Origin: UBA7239 sp964509075
Lineage (GTDB): Bacteria > Pseudomonadota > Gammaproteobacteria > Pseudomonadales > UBA7239
Length of the DNA stretch: 64,000 bases
Assembly: GCA_964509075.1 (NCBI GenBank)
Contig: CAZDWC010000001.1
Coordinates: forward strand, 310,001 to 374,000
Direction of reading: 5' to 3'
Shown here: positions 8,940 through 17,259 of the stretch, one piece after another
Numbering within the stretch: the stretch's first letter is position 1
Layout: each line of letters starts with the position of its first letter
Position numbers and translations under genes: made by a program
The notes under the pieces: model-generated
What the model saw: the letters and a program-made list of their open reading frames with translations, nothing else
Database searches by the model: none
What the model was told of the DNA's origin: nothing

Positions 8940-9272
8940 TCAGACTTCGGCTGCTGCGGTGCAGCGCATGCAATTCTCCGCCTGCGGCATGGCATCAAGT
9001 CGTGCGGCTTCGATACTTTCTCCACAGCGTGTACATGCGCCGTAATGGCCATTAGCCAAGCGGTCGAGCGCAGCTTGTACGCGTCGGTGCTCAATTTCAG
9101 CCTCCAGTTTCAGGCTGCGCAACACATCTTCGTTTTCACGCTGGGTGACCTGTTCGGCAAAGTCGGCCTCCACGGGCTGTTCGCGGTGGCTCAGGTCGCG
9201 GCTGATCGCCTCAATACGTTTGCGGTATTCGCTTTCCAGTTGCTGGAGTTTCGCGTTCGCGGTGCTGCTCAT
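8940..9272 (-). CDS. DksA/TraR-family C4 zinc-finger protein
   Basis: A 110-residue protein with a long N-terminal coiled coil and a C-terminal zinc finger formed by Cys80, Cys83, Cys101 and Cys104 (CTRC and CMRC). It includes the family-typical YGACTRCGE and IEAARLDAMP. Family members such as DksA enter the RNA polymerase secondary channel and, with ppGpp, alter transcription; shorter relatives may have other roles. The acidic coiled-coil tip of DksA proper (DxxDxA) is not present, so this is a paralogue rather than DksA itself. It is shorter than the roughly 150-residue DksA. It stands alone between a kinase and a divergent dioxygenase-like gene. Confidence 0.8.
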   Translation of the reverse strand: MSSTANAKLQQLESEYRKRIEAISRDLSHREQPVEADFAEQVTQRENEDVLRSLKLEAEIEHRRVQAALDRLANGHYGACTRCGESIEAARLDAMPQAENCMRCTAAAEV

Positions 9273-9429
9273 GGCATGTCCTCGTCAGATTTCTGTATAA
9301 GGCCGCATTGTACGCAATGTCTTTGCGCTCTGTTTGATATCGGTCATTTTGCTGGTTTGACACTGTGCAAGTGCAGCTTTAGGCTGCGAGCACTTTTCAT
9401 CACGTCATCGGCAGGACAGGAGCAAACAC

Positions 9430-10398
9430 ATGAACATCAGAGGCTTGGGTTATGTAGGTTTTGGTGCGCCAGACCCCTCTCAATGGCTGACGTTTGGTAC
9501 TGAAATCATCGGCGCCATGCCGGCCCGTGCGCTGCCTGGTGAAGCGTGGGGCATGCCTATGGATCCTACATCCGGCCCTGCCAGCAAAGGATCGGGAGTC
9601 GGGTCCGATGGCTCTGTGTATCTGAAGATTGATGATCGCCAGTGGCGTATTGCCGTGCATCCAAACAAGGAAAATCACGGCATCATGTACATCGGCCTTG
9701 AAGTGGCATCAAAGCAGGATCTTGCTGATGCTGTGGAAGAATTGAAAGCTGCCGGCGTTGATGTGCGCATGGGGTCGGCGGATGAGGCGAACATGCGGTC
9801 TGTTACCGGTATCGCGTTCACCAAGGATCCTGCCGGCAATTCGATCGAACTGTTTTTTGGTGCAACGGATGATTTCAAATTCCAGTCGCCAAAGGGCATG
9901 AGCTTCAAGACGGGCAATCTGGGCTTGGGACACATGAATCTTTTTGTTTCCGATTTGCAGGCGAGCAAGGATTTTTACGAGCGCGTACTGGGATTCAAAT
10001 TGTCGGATTACATTGGTTTCGGCCCTGATATGTCGGCCAACTTCTACTACTGCAATGGTCGTCATCATACGTTTGGAATTACCCGTGTGGGTCCGATCAA
10101 CGGCATTCATCACATGATGCTGGAGTGCAATGCCATTGATAACGTGTTGCAGTGCTATGAGCGTGCGCTGGAGGCCGGCATTACGATCAAGTCAACACTG
10201 GGTCGCCATGTAAATGACAATGTATTGTCTTTCTACATGAGCAGCCCGTTTGGATTTGAAGTGGAAATCGGCTGGGATGGCGTTATCGTGGGTGATGACT
10301 GGTTGCCGCGTCAATTCTGTGAAGGTGATTTGTGGGGTCACAAGGGCTTGGATCCAGAGACTATCGTGGAGTCTGCATCGCAGATCAAGCAGCACTGA
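9430..10398 (+). CDS. Two-domain VOC protein resembling type I extradiol dioxygenases
   Basis: The protein has 322 residues and two VOC (glyoxalase/bleomycin-resistance/dioxygenase) modules, as in BphC- and HsaC-type enzymes, which cleave catechols next to the hydroxyls using Fe(II). In the C-terminal module the likely metal ligands are His near 168 (LGHMNLFVSDL), His near 227 (INGIHHMMLE) and Glu near 277 (PFGFEVEIGWDG). The block ending in GWDG is typical of the dioxygenase class. Substrate unknown; meta-cleavage of an aromatic or a steroid-derived catechol is plausible given the accessory genes some 4 kb downstream. The start ATG has AGGAGC before it and the gene ends in its own terminator. 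Confidence 0.8.
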   Translation: MNIRGLGYVGFGAPDPSQWLTFGTEIIGAMPARALPGEAWGMPMDPTSGPASKGSGVGSDGSVYLKIDDRQWRIAVHPNKENHGIMYIGLEVASKQDLADAVEELKAAGVDVRMGSADEANMRSVTGIAFTKDPAGNSIELFFGATDDFKFQSPKGMSFKTGNLGLGHMNLFVSDLQASKDFYERVLGFKLSDYIGFGPDMSANFYYCNGRHHTFGITRVGPINGIHHMMLECNAIDNVLQCYERALEAGITIKSTLGRHVNDNVLSFYMSSPFGFEVEIGWDGVIVGDDWLPRQFCEGDLWGHKGLDPETIVESASQIKQH

Positions 10399-10420
10399 TT
10401 CGTTCGGTGTTCAGACGAGA

Positions 10421-10444
10421 AAAGCACCTTCGGGTGCTTTTTTT
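10421..10444 (+). terminator. Intrinsic terminator with UUCG tetraloop
   Basis: AAAGCACC (10421-10428) and GGTGCTTT (10433-10440) pair perfectly around TTCG and run into a T tract. It lies 23 bp after the dioxygenase-like gene and ends that transcript. Confidence 0.9.
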
Positions 10445-10496
10445 GTATGCGTTCTGATGAGGCTTCGACTTGTCGCGCTGTGCCTGACTTGCGCAA

Positions 10497-11192
10497 TCAA
10501 ATCGCTTTGCGTAAATCATCTGTCAGCCAATCGGGGCCTGCTGTTGCAACAGGGCCTCCATGGTTGTAACCATAGCTGACGCAAAGTACACGCATGCCTG
10601 CGGCTCTTGCGCTGTCGATATCTGTTTGTGAGTCGCCCACCATCAGTGTGCGCGTGACGGGTGTCGCCAGTTTGTCGCAACAGTAGAGCAAGGCAGTGGG
10701 GTCTGGTTTGCGTTGTGGAAATGTGTCTCCGCCTATAACAAGCGTAAAATATTTTTCCATGTCGAGATGGGCGATGAGCTGTTTCGCAAGGTGTTCGGGT
10801 TTGTTCGTCACCAGTGCCATTTTTTTCTGCAGGCTGTAGCAGTGTTCAAGAAATTCGCGAGCGCCGGGAAATACCAGCGTTTCCGGGCCATTGTGTTTGG
10901 CGTACTCCAGAAGAAATTCACTGTGAACACTTTCGTGCAGTGCTTCATCGTAACGGCTAACTGCAAAGGTCAGCGCTCGCTCAATCAGCTTGCGTGAACC
11001 GTTGCCAATCCAGCTGCGTACACGTTCGATGCCAGCAGGTGGCCAGCCGCGTGCACGCAGTGTGGCGTCCACGGCTGCGGTGATATCCGGTGCACTGTCC
11101 ACCAGGGTGCCATCGAGATCGAACAAAATCAGGTCGAAATCATTCAGGTCAAAGGTGGCATGTTGTTCAGATATTGTCATCATTGGCAGCAT
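10497..11192 (-). CDS. gph: Phosphoglycolate phosphatase, HAD superfamily
   Basis: The 231-residue protein is a Gph-type hydrolase that removes phosphate from 2-phosphoglycolate, a product of DNA 3'-end repair and of oxygenase side reactions. Motif I is LFDLDGTLVDS with the nucleophile Asp25 and Asp27. Motif II is in MALVTNKPEHLA, and motifs III and IV are in FPQRKPDPTALL and MVGDSQTDIDSARAAGM. Several ATGs are possible (11192, 11183, 11180). The last two overlap the stop of the upstream YecA-like gene, suggesting translational coupling. Confidence 0.92.
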   Translation of the reverse strand: MLPMMTISEQHATFDLNDFDLILFDLDGTLVDSAPDITAAVDATLRARGWPPAGIERVRSWIGNGSRKLIERALTFAVSRYDEALHESVHSEFLLEYAKHNGPETLVFPGAREFLEHCYSLQKKMALVTNKPEHLAKQLIAHLDMEKYFTLVIGGDTFPQRKPDPTALLYCCDKLATPVTRTLMVGDSQTDIDSARAAGMRVLCVSYGYNHGGPVATAGPDWLTDDLRKAI

Positions 11193-11913
11193 TCAGGCAG
11201 CAGTGCTTGTATTTCTTGCCGCTGCCACAAAAGCAGGGGTCGTTGCGGCCGATCTTGGGGGCTTCGCGTCGATAGGGCTGCAGGTCTTCAGTTTCCAGCA
11301 TTTCAAACAGCAATCGCCCGCATTCTGCATAGTTCATCATGATCCACGGAAGCTGTTCGGCAATGTCCGGCAGCGAGGCGAGCAAATCATCAGGGTCTTC
11401 TGCTTCTGCCATGGCGGTTTCGGTGTCGGCAAACAGCGCAGCAATATCCAGCGTGGTTTCGACTTCCTCGACGATGTCGAATTCACCGTCTTCCGTTTGT
11501 ACTGGCTCGGTTTCCTGCAACAGGGTATTCCACTGTTCCTCCTGCCAGTAGTGAGCTTTCAGCAGGCCACTGCACCAGGCGCTGAGAGGCCAGCGGGCAT
11601 CGGCCGCAGCGTGCCAGCCGTATTCTGCTGTCGGAAAGGGTGACTCCTCGTTCTCGAGTCGCTCGAATGTGTCGTCGCACAGTGCCAGCAGCAGATCTGT
11701 CATTGTGTTTTCTTCTTCTGCATTGCGAAAATTCGGGTCGTCACCTTCGAAGACGAAAGGCAACCAGTCTTCAGCGTCTATTTCCGTCGGTGCGCTGGCA
11801 ATGCCCCACAGGAAACCGCGCAATTCATGCAGCGGCATAGTGCCTTCAGGACGTGAGGGGGCATCGAGAAATTCACTCAGGATGCGTAGCTGGATATTGT
11901 TAAGTATTGGCAT
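11167..11913 (-). CDS. YecA/UPF0149 family protein with C-terminal SEC-C zinc motif
   Basis: A 248-residue cytoplasmic protein. The N-terminal two thirds match the UPF0149/YecA alpha-helical domain (LHELRGFLWGIASAP, with many acidic residues). The last 30 residues form a SEC-C metal-binding motif, NDPCFCGSGKKYKHCC, the same zinc finger found at the end of SecA. Related YecA proteins associate with ribosomes and SecA-like functions, but a specific role is not established. It sits between rimO and gph on the same strand, overlapping gph, and probably shares a transcript with both. Confidence 0.9.
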   Translation of the reverse strand: MPILNNIQLRILSEFLDAPSRPEGTMPLHELRGFLWGIASAPTEIDAEDWLPFVFEGDDPNFRNAEEENTMTDLLLALCDDTFERLENEESPFPTAEYGWHAAADARWPLSAWCSGLLKAHYWQEEQWNTLLQETEPVQTEDGEFDIVEEVETTLDIAALFADTETAMAEAEDPDDLLASLPDIAEQLPWIMMNYAECGRLLFEMLETEDLQPYRREAPKIGRNDPCFCGSGKKYKHCCLNAANDDNI

Positions 11914-11931
11914 GTCAATAATTACCGTGAG

Positions 11932-13263
11932 TCAGAGCGGTGTTGCCCAGAGATCGTATTCGTCGGCTTCATCGACGCGGCAACGTACGATTTGTCCGGG
12001 TTGAAGATGTGTCGCGTCATTGAGATAAACCGCACCGTCGATTTCCGGTGCATCGGCACGGCTACGGCCGATGGCGCCGTCTTCATCGACTTCATCAATG
12101 AGCACGTCAATTTCCTTGCCGATTTTCTGCTGCATTTTGGCGGCAGAAATGCGCTGTGCCGTGGCCATGAAGCGATCCCAGCGATCCTGTTTTATATCGT
12201 CAGGGATTTGCTGTGGCAGTGCGTTGGCTGCGGCGCCTTCCACGGGTGAATACTGGAAACAGCCGACGCGATCGAGTTGCGCTTCTTCCAGCCAATCCAG
12301 CAGCATCTGGAAATCGTTTTCCGTTTCGCCGGGAAAACCGACGATGAAGGTGGAGCGCAGCGTAATGTCCGGGCAGATCGCCCGCCAGGCGCGGATGCGC
12401 TCCAGTGTTTTTTCGCCATGCGCAGGGCGTTTCATGGCTTTGAGAATGCCGGGCGCGGCGTGTTGGAACGGGATGTCGAGGTAGGGCAGGATTTTCCCTG
12501 AGGCCATTAGCGGAATCGCATCGTCTACGTGCGGATATGGATAGACATAGTGCAAGCGCGTCCACACGCCGAGTGAGCCGAGTGCCTCACACAATTCCAG
12601 CATGCGAGTCTTGATCGGTTGGCCTTGCCAGAAACCGGTGCGGTATTTCACATCTACGCCGTAGGCCGATGTATCTTGCGAGATCACCAGCAATTCCTTT
12701 ACGCCGGCTTTTACCAGGCGTTCGGCTTCGTTCATCACGTCGCCAATCGGACGGCTCACCAGATCGCCGCGCATCGACGGGATGATGCAGAACGAACAGC
12801 GATGGTTGCAGCCCTCGGAAATTTTCAGGTAGGCGTAGTGGCGCGGTGTGAGTTTGATGCCTTGCGGCGGCACCAGATCAATGTGGGGATTGTGATCTTT
12901 TTGTGGAGGCACGAATTCGTGCACCGCCGCCATCACCGGCTCGTATTGTGCTGCGCCTGAAATGGAGAGAATGTTCGGGTGAGCTTGTTTGATGCGCTCG
13001 GCATCGGCGCCATTGCCCATGCAGCCGGTGACGATCACGCGGCCATTGGCGGCCATGGCCTCGCCGATGGCATCCAGTGATTCCTGCTTGGCGCTGTCGA
13101 TAAAGCCACAGGTATTCACCACCACCACGTCGGCATCTTCGTAGGTGGGCACCACGTCATAGCCTTCGAGCTTGAGCTGGGTCAGGATGCGCTCGGAATC
13201 GACGAGGGCTTTGGGGCAGCCGAGGCTAACGAAGCCGACTTTGCCGGGTTTACTGCTGTTCAT
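11932..13263 (-). CDS. rimO: Ribosomal protein S12 methylthiotransferase RimO
   Basis: RimO is a radical-SAM enzyme with two 4Fe-4S clusters that adds a methylthio group to Asp89 (E. coli numbering) of ribosomal protein S12. An N-terminal UPF0004 domain has cysteines in SLGCPKALVDSE, VNTCGFI and VTGCMG. The radical-SAM motif CNHRCSFC lies near residues 150-157 and a C-terminal TRAM domain ends DLWATPL. ATG 13263 (MNSSKPGKVGFVSLG) is chosen because CGGAG precedes it; a start at 13320 would add 19 atypical residues. Confidence 0.96.
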   Translation of the reverse strand: MNSSKPGKVGFVSLGCPKALVDSERILTQLKLEGYDVVPTYEDADVVVVNTCGFIDSAKQESLDAIGEAMAANGRVIVTGCMGNGADAERIKQAHPNILSISGAAQYEPVMAAVHEFVPPQKDHNPHIDLVPPQGIKLTPRHYAYLKISEGCNHRCSFCIIPSMRGDLVSRPIGDVMNEAERLVKAGVKELLVISQDTSAYGVDVKYRTGFWQGQPIKTRMLELCEALGSLGVWTRLHYVYPYPHVDDAIPLMASGKILPYLDIPFQHAAPGILKAMKRPAHGEKTLERIRAWRAICPDITLRSTFIVGFPGETENDFQMLLDWLEEAQLDRVGCFQYSPVEGAAANALPQQIPDDIKQDRWDRFMATAQRISAAKMQQKIGKEIDVLIDEVDEDGAIGRSRADAPEIDGAVYLNDATHLQPGQIVRCRVDEADEYDLWATPL

Positions 13264-13379
13264 GCGGGCTCCGGAATATGGCTGCCTGAAGGGTCTTAAC
13301 GGCGGCTCATTATATGGCATCAGCCTCTTTAATGATCTGTTGTCAGATGCGATCGACTGCGTGGAATGACTGTCGTCAG

Positions 13380-14018
13380 TCAGGGTTTACAGGAATGTTC
13401 GCCAGCTTGCAAACGCAAAAACATTCTGAGAAGTTTGCGGATTTGTGATGGCTGCTCGGGAAATTGCACCCAGGACATCACCAGTCGTCCGATAAAAGCC
13501 ACCAGAGCGGGTAGTTCGATATCTGCAGGAACCTCGCCGCGCTGTTGAGCTTCAGCAAATGGTGCGGCGAGAATGTTTTGCCACTGTTGCGAGAGGTGAC
13601 CAGAACCCAGGTAGTAGCCGGTGGTGGCTTTGGCGTTGTTGCCACCCAGCAGCAATTGGTGGCCAGCCACTTGCGGGCCATGCTCAATGGCGTAGAGCAC
13701 GCAATGCTCTACCAGGACAGGGAAAGCCGGAAGGGGGGTGGGTAGAGAGGCGGCCATGTCAGCCATAAAGAGACTGGCTTGCCGCTCAACGACGGCCTGC
13801 AGGATGGCTTGCCGTGAAGGGAAGTAACGGTAAACGGTGCGGCGGGCGATCTGCGCCTCACGCGCAACATCTTCTATCGTCGTCGCCTCCAAGCCTTGCC
13901 GGCCGTAGCAACGGATGGCGGCGGCGAGGATAAGTTCTTGTCCGGTTCCAGTAGCAGGCTGGCGTGTGCCCTGGCCCCAGCGTTGTTGCGTGCTGCTGGC
14001 TGGATTGTTATGCGGCAT
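13380..14018 (-). CDS. TetR family transcriptional regulator
   Basis: A 212-residue repressor-type protein. The helix-turn-helix lies at about residues 28-75: ILAAAIRCYGRQGLEATTIEDVAREAQ, then IARRTVYRYFPSRQAILQAVV, a textbook TetR recognition region. The C-terminal ligand-binding part (about 80-212) is not assignable to a ligand. It diverges from the VOC/flavoprotein operon, and the shared 106-bp gap holds nested inverted repeats suited to an operator. I infer that it controls itself and that operon. Confidence 0.9.
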   Translation of the reverse strand: MPHNNPASSTQQRWGQGTRQPATGTGQELILAAAIRCYGRQGLEATTIEDVAREAQIARRTVYRYFPSRQAILQAVVERQASLFMADMAASLPTPLPAFPVLVEHCVLYAIEHGPQVAGHQLLLGGNNAKATTGYYLGSGHLSQQWQNILAAPFAEAQQRGEVPADIELPALVAFIGRLVMSWVQFPEQPSQIRKLLRMFLRLQAGEHSCKP

Positions 14019-14046
14019 AGGTTTTTTCCGTTACTGTCATCTATTG

Positions 14047-14099
14047 CACATTTAAGCATGCATGTGACATAGTGACAACGTCACAAATTTTTAAATGTG
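14047..14099. promoter_or_regulatory. Nested inverted repeats, candidate TetR operator
   Basis: Between the divergent TetR gene and the VOC gene, GTGAC-AAC-GTCAC (14072-14084) is a perfect 13-bp palindrome. TGTGAC also occurs in direct orientation just before it (14064-14069). Outside this, CACATTTAA (14047-14055) and TTAAATGTG (14091-14099) form a perfect 9-bp inverted pair. A weak TTGCAC/CATAGT promoter pair overlaps the area. Confidence 0.5.
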
Positions 14100-14124
14100 T
14101 GCCACAGCAGATGAGGTGCAGGCA

Positions 14125-14652
14125 ATGGTTAATTTTGGCGACATACGACAGGTCGGTTACCTGACCAATGATATTGAGAAGGCCATGCAGGCCTGGGTGC
14201 AGCAGTCTGGCGTTGGGCCGTTCACGTGGTACCGCAATGTAAGCCTGAAATCGGTTTACAAGGGTGAACCATCCATTATTGAGATGGATGTGGGCATTGC
14301 CTACCGAGGCAACGTGCAGATCGAATTGATTCAGCAGACCAATGATGCGCCCTCACCCTACCGCCAGAATTTCCGTGAAGGGCGAATGGGCATGCATCAC
14401 CTTGCATTTGGCAGTCGCGATATTGATGCAGATATGCAGAAAGCCAAAGATGCCGGTTTTGAAATTATTTGCACCATAGACGCCATGATCGGTCGCTACG
14501 CCTATTTTCAGGATCCTGCAATGCCGGAAAACTTTTTTGAATTTTTGGCTGTGACCGATGATCTGGAAAAATTCTGGCAGCAAAGTATGGAAGAGGCGCG
14601 TAACTGGGACGGTAGCAATCCTATTCGCGCGATGGATTTGAAAGGGCTTTGA
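14125..14652 (+). CDS. VOC family protein, methylmalonyl-CoA epimerase/glyoxalase-like
   Basis: The 175-residue protein has VOC strands starting IRQVGYLTNDIEKAM, the conserved MGMHHLAFGSRDID and a closing ENFFEFLAV. His in MHHLAF and Glu in FFEFLAV fit metal ligands, while the first ligand position, often His, is Gln in RQVGY. The chemistry is therefore uncertain. The ATG at 14125 has GAGGT eight bases upstream; GTG 14095 is also in frame. It is the first gene of a tightly packed set (flavoprotein, kinase-like protein, phosphatase, PPOX protein) and faces a TetR regulator. Confidence 0.75.
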   Translation: MVNFGDIRQVGYLTNDIEKAMQAWVQQSGVGPFTWYRNVSLKSVYKGEPSIIEMDVGIAYRGNVQIELIQQTNDAPSPYRQNFREGRMGMHHLAFGSRDIDADMQKAKDAGFEIICTIDAMIGRYAYFQDPAMPENFFEFLAVTDDLEKFWQQSMEEARNWDGSNPIRAMDLKGL

Positions 14653-14654
14653 TT

Positions 14655-16151
14655 ATGGATGATTTTGCAAGTATCGATAGTTTTGAAAGCATCAACGACT
14701 TTGAAAGTATCAACGCCGCAAGTGTTGCTGCGTGGGATGAAGAAGCCGACGTGATTGTCATTGGCTTCGGTGCAGCTGGCGCGAGTGCAGCGATTGAAGC
14801 AAAAGAAGCCGGCGCTGACGTGTTGGTGATTGAACGCGCAAGCGGTGGTGGCGGCACAACGGCAATGGCGGCAGGGCATGTGTACGCGGGCGGCGGTACG
14901 CCAGTGCAACAAGCCGCCGGTTTTGCAGACAGTGCGGAGGCGATGTTCAACTACTACATGGCTGTGACGCCCGATCCTGACGAGCAAAAAATACGATTGT
15001 ACTGCGATGAGAGCGTCAAGCATTTCAACTGGCTCGAAGCGCAAGGCGTGCCGTTCAATCGCACGTATTATCCTTACAAAAATGTTTACCAGCCAACGGA
15101 TGAATGTTTGATCTGGACCGGCAACGAAAAAGTCTGGCCTTATCGCGAAAAAGCTGAGGCTGCGCCGCGCGGCCATAAAGTGGCGCGTGAAGGTGATAAC
15201 GGTGGCGCCTTGCTGATGGAAAAGCTGATGGAGAAAGCAAAGGCATTGGGTGTGCGTATCACCTGCGATGCCGGCGTGAAAAATCTGGTGGCTGAAAATG
15301 GCCGCGTGGTGGGTGTGCGTTACAAGCAGTTTGATGACTTTCGCTTCGTGAAAGCGCGCAAAGCTGTGGTGATTGCTGCCGGCGGTTTTGCAATGAATAA
15401 AGAGATGCTGGCGGTATATTGCCCGCGACTGGCAAACAAACGCGTCTACAAACAGGGCAACCCGAATGACGATGGCAGTGGCATTCTGCTTGGCCTTGCT
15501 GCGGGTGGTATCGCTAAACACATGGATGGCTGCTTTCTCACGTCGCCCATTTATCCGCCAGAAAAATTACTGAATGGCATTCTGGTCAATAAAAATGGCG
15601 AGCGTTTTGTCGCTGAAGATTCTTACCATTCGCGCACGGCAAAATTCTGTATGGATCAGCCGGATGGCACGGTGTACTTGATTGTCGATAACGAATGTTT
15701 TGCGCGGCCGGAGCTGGTGGGTCAGCAGATGATTGATGGCTGGGAAACCATTGCAGAAATGGAGGCTGGTTTGCAATTGCCGGAAGGTGCGTTGCAAAAA
15801 ACGATGGCAGTTTACAATCAACATGCAGCGAATCACGAAGATCCAGTCTTCCATAAATACAAAGATTGGCTACAGCCGCTCACGCATCCACCCTATGCGG
15901 CATTTGAATGCTCGTTTGGTAAAGCGTTTTACATCGGTTTTACCTTGGGCGGTTTGGCAACGTCTGTCGACGCTGAAGTGCTCGACGAAAACAATAAACC
16001 CATTCCCGGTTTGTATGCGGCGGGGGCTTGTGCGTCCAATATTGCGCAGGATGCCAACGGCTATTCCAGCGGCACCTGTATTGGTGAATCCACATTTTTT
16101 GGCAGGCGAGCGGGTGTTGCCGCTGCGATGCAATCGGAGATATCAAAATGA
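14655..16151 (+). CDS. FAD-dependent oxidoreductase of the fumarate reductase/3-ketosteroid dehydrogenase family
   Basis: A 498-residue flavoprotein. The FAD-binding Rossmann motif IVIGFGAAGASAAIEA is at about residues 34-50, GGGGTTAMAAGHVYAGGG follows, and the C-terminal FAD motif is PGLYAAGACASN with a final GYSSGTCIGEST. The family includes 3-ketosteroid delta-1-dehydrogenases and fumarate reductases; the substrate here is not determined. An N-terminal extension before the Rossmann fold contains three tandem hexapeptides (FASIDS, FESIND, FESINA), encoded by 18-bp DNA repeats. ATG 14655 starts three bases after the VOC stop. The next gene overlaps its stop by four bases (ATGA), a sign of coupling. 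Confidence 0.85.
   Translation: MDDFASIDSFESINDFESINAASVAAWDEEADVIVIGFGAAGASAAIEAKEAGADVLVIERASGGGGTTAMAAGHVYAGGGTPVQQAAGFADSAEAMFNYYMAVTPDPDEQKIRLYCDESVKHFNWLEAQGVPFNRTYYPYKNVYQPTDECLIWTGNEKVWPYREKAEAAPRGHKVAREGDNGGALLMEKLMEKAKALGVRITCDAGVKNLVAENGRVVGVRYKQFDDFRFVKARKAVVIAAGGFAMNKEMLAVYCPRLANKRVYKQGNPNDDGSGILLGLAAGGIAKHMDGCFLTSPIYPPEKLLNGILVNKNGERFVAEDSYHSRTAKFCMDQPDGTVYLIVDNECFARPELVGQQMIDGWETIAEMEAGLQLPEGALQKTMAVYNQHAANHEDPVFHKYKDWLQPLTHPPYAAFECSFGKAFYIGFTLGGLATSVDAEVLDENNKPIPGLYAAGACASNIAQDANGYSSGTCIGESTFFGRRAGVAAAMQSEISK
14664..14716 (+). repeat. Three tandem 18-bp repeats at the 5' end of the flavoprotein gene
   Basis: Units TTTGCAAGTATCGATAG (14664), TTTGAAAGCATCAACGA (14682) and TTTGAAAGTATCAACGC (14700) recur at exactly 18-bp spacing. 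They keep the reading frame, encoding a six-residue repeat. The last two units differ at two of these 17 bases. Confidence 0.85.
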
Positions 16152-17257
16152 GTGGTTTGTCTTTTCAGTTTCCGGATTCTCCCTATGATCTGACACCTGT
16201 ACAGCTCAGTGAATTGGTGTCAACGGTTCATCCCGGCACCGAAGTGAGCGCCTATGAAGTTATCAATGCCAGCCAGTTCGGTGATGGCATGGTCTCGACG
16301 GCGGATCGCGCGCTGCTATTGCTGCACTACGCGGCAAATCCTGGCAAATTGCCGCAACAGACCCTGCTGAAACTGCAGCGCGATATCGGGCCGATTATCA
16401 AATCCATCTACATCAACGAAACGCGTTTTTACCTGCAATTGTCGCGCGAATGTGGCATCACTACACCGCAGGTGCTCGGTGGTGGATACGATACCGATAG
16501 CGGCGCTTACGGTTTGCTGTTGGAAGATCTTGGTTTGCAAAGTGCAACATTTCCGAACGTGACGAACAATCCTGATCCCGTGGCGCATGTGTCGGCGGTG
16601 ATCGAACAGCTCGCCGCATTGCACGCGCGCTTCTGGCAGTCGCCGCGTTTTGCGGCCGATCTCGCCTGGGTGGAAACGCATTTGCAAGGGCCTGTCAGTG
16701 AGCTGTTGGCGATGTCGATGCCCATTGTTTGCGAAGAGGAATTGAAGTTGGCAGCGTTCAAGCGTGACACGATTGCCAGCGTAGGCATGACGTTGCAGGA
16801 ACTCATTGCCGGTACGAAAGCCTTGCAACAACATCAAGCAACATTGCCGCAAACGTTTGTGCATGGTGATACGCATCTCGGTAACACCTACGGCTTGCCC
16901 GGTGGCCGCGCCGGGTTGATCGACTGGCAATTGTGCGTGCGCGGCTACGGCATGCACGATGTGAGTTACATCATCAACACTGGCCTGCCAGTGGCAGAAC
17001 GCCGCCAGCATGAGCGCGCATTACTGCAACAATACCGTGATAGCCTGCAGCGCAATGGTGTGCGTGATGCGCCGTCACTCGATACCTTGTTACAGGAACA
17101 TGCGCGCGCAGTGATCTGGCAGTTGTATGTCGGTTGGCTCGGTGTTTCGCACGTGAATTACGGTTGGGAAATTCTCGCCACCAATATGCAGCGCGTGGCA
17201 ACGGCGTGGCGTGATCTGGATACCAGCAAACACATTCGACTATTGTTGGAACAATAA
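16148..17257 (+). CDS. Phosphotransferase of the APH/ecdysteroid-kinase-like superfamily
   Basis: A 369-residue protein with the kinase-like signature of the aminoglycoside phosphotransferase superfamily: HGDTHLGNTYG near residues 239-249 (catalytic Asp and Asn) and LIDWQ near 259-263 (metal-binding Asp). Upstream YGLLLEDLGLQSATF fits the hinge between the lobes. Members of this branch phosphorylate small hydroxylated molecules; insect relatives act on ecdysteroids. The neighbours suggest a hydroxylated lipid-like substrate rather than an antibiotic. The start overlaps the flavoprotein stop by four bases. Confidence 0.8.
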   Translation: MSGLSFQFPDSPYDLTPVQLSELVSTVHPGTEVSAYEVINASQFGDGMVSTADRALLLLHYAANPGKLPQQTLLKLQRDIGPIIKSIYINETRFYLQLSRECGITTPQVLGGGYDTDSGAYGLLLEDLGLQSATFPNVTNNPDPVAHVSAVIEQLAALHARFWQSPRFAADLAWVETHLQGPVSELLAMSMPIVCEEELKLAAFKRDTIASVGMTLQELIAGTKALQQHQATLPQTFVHGDTHLGNTYGLPGGRAGLIDWQLCVRGYGMHDVSYIINTGLPVAERRQHERALLQQYRDSLQRNGVRDAPSLDTLLQEHARAVIWQLYVGWLGVSHVNYGWEILATNMQRVATAWRDLDTSKHIRLLLEQ

Positions 17258-17259
17258 CC

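Noticed and set aside
8931..9503. Plus-strand open frame covering the DksA/TraR-type gene
   Set aside because: The minus-strand protein has a four-cysteine zinc finger and a long coiled coil; the plus frame runs on through the gap into the dioxygenase gene without motifs.
14508..15521. Long minus-strand open frame (337 residues) opposite the flavoprotein gene
   Set aside because: It is rich in His, Arg, Cys and Phe with no domain logic, while the opposite strand encodes a convincing FAD protein with start, spacing and motifs.
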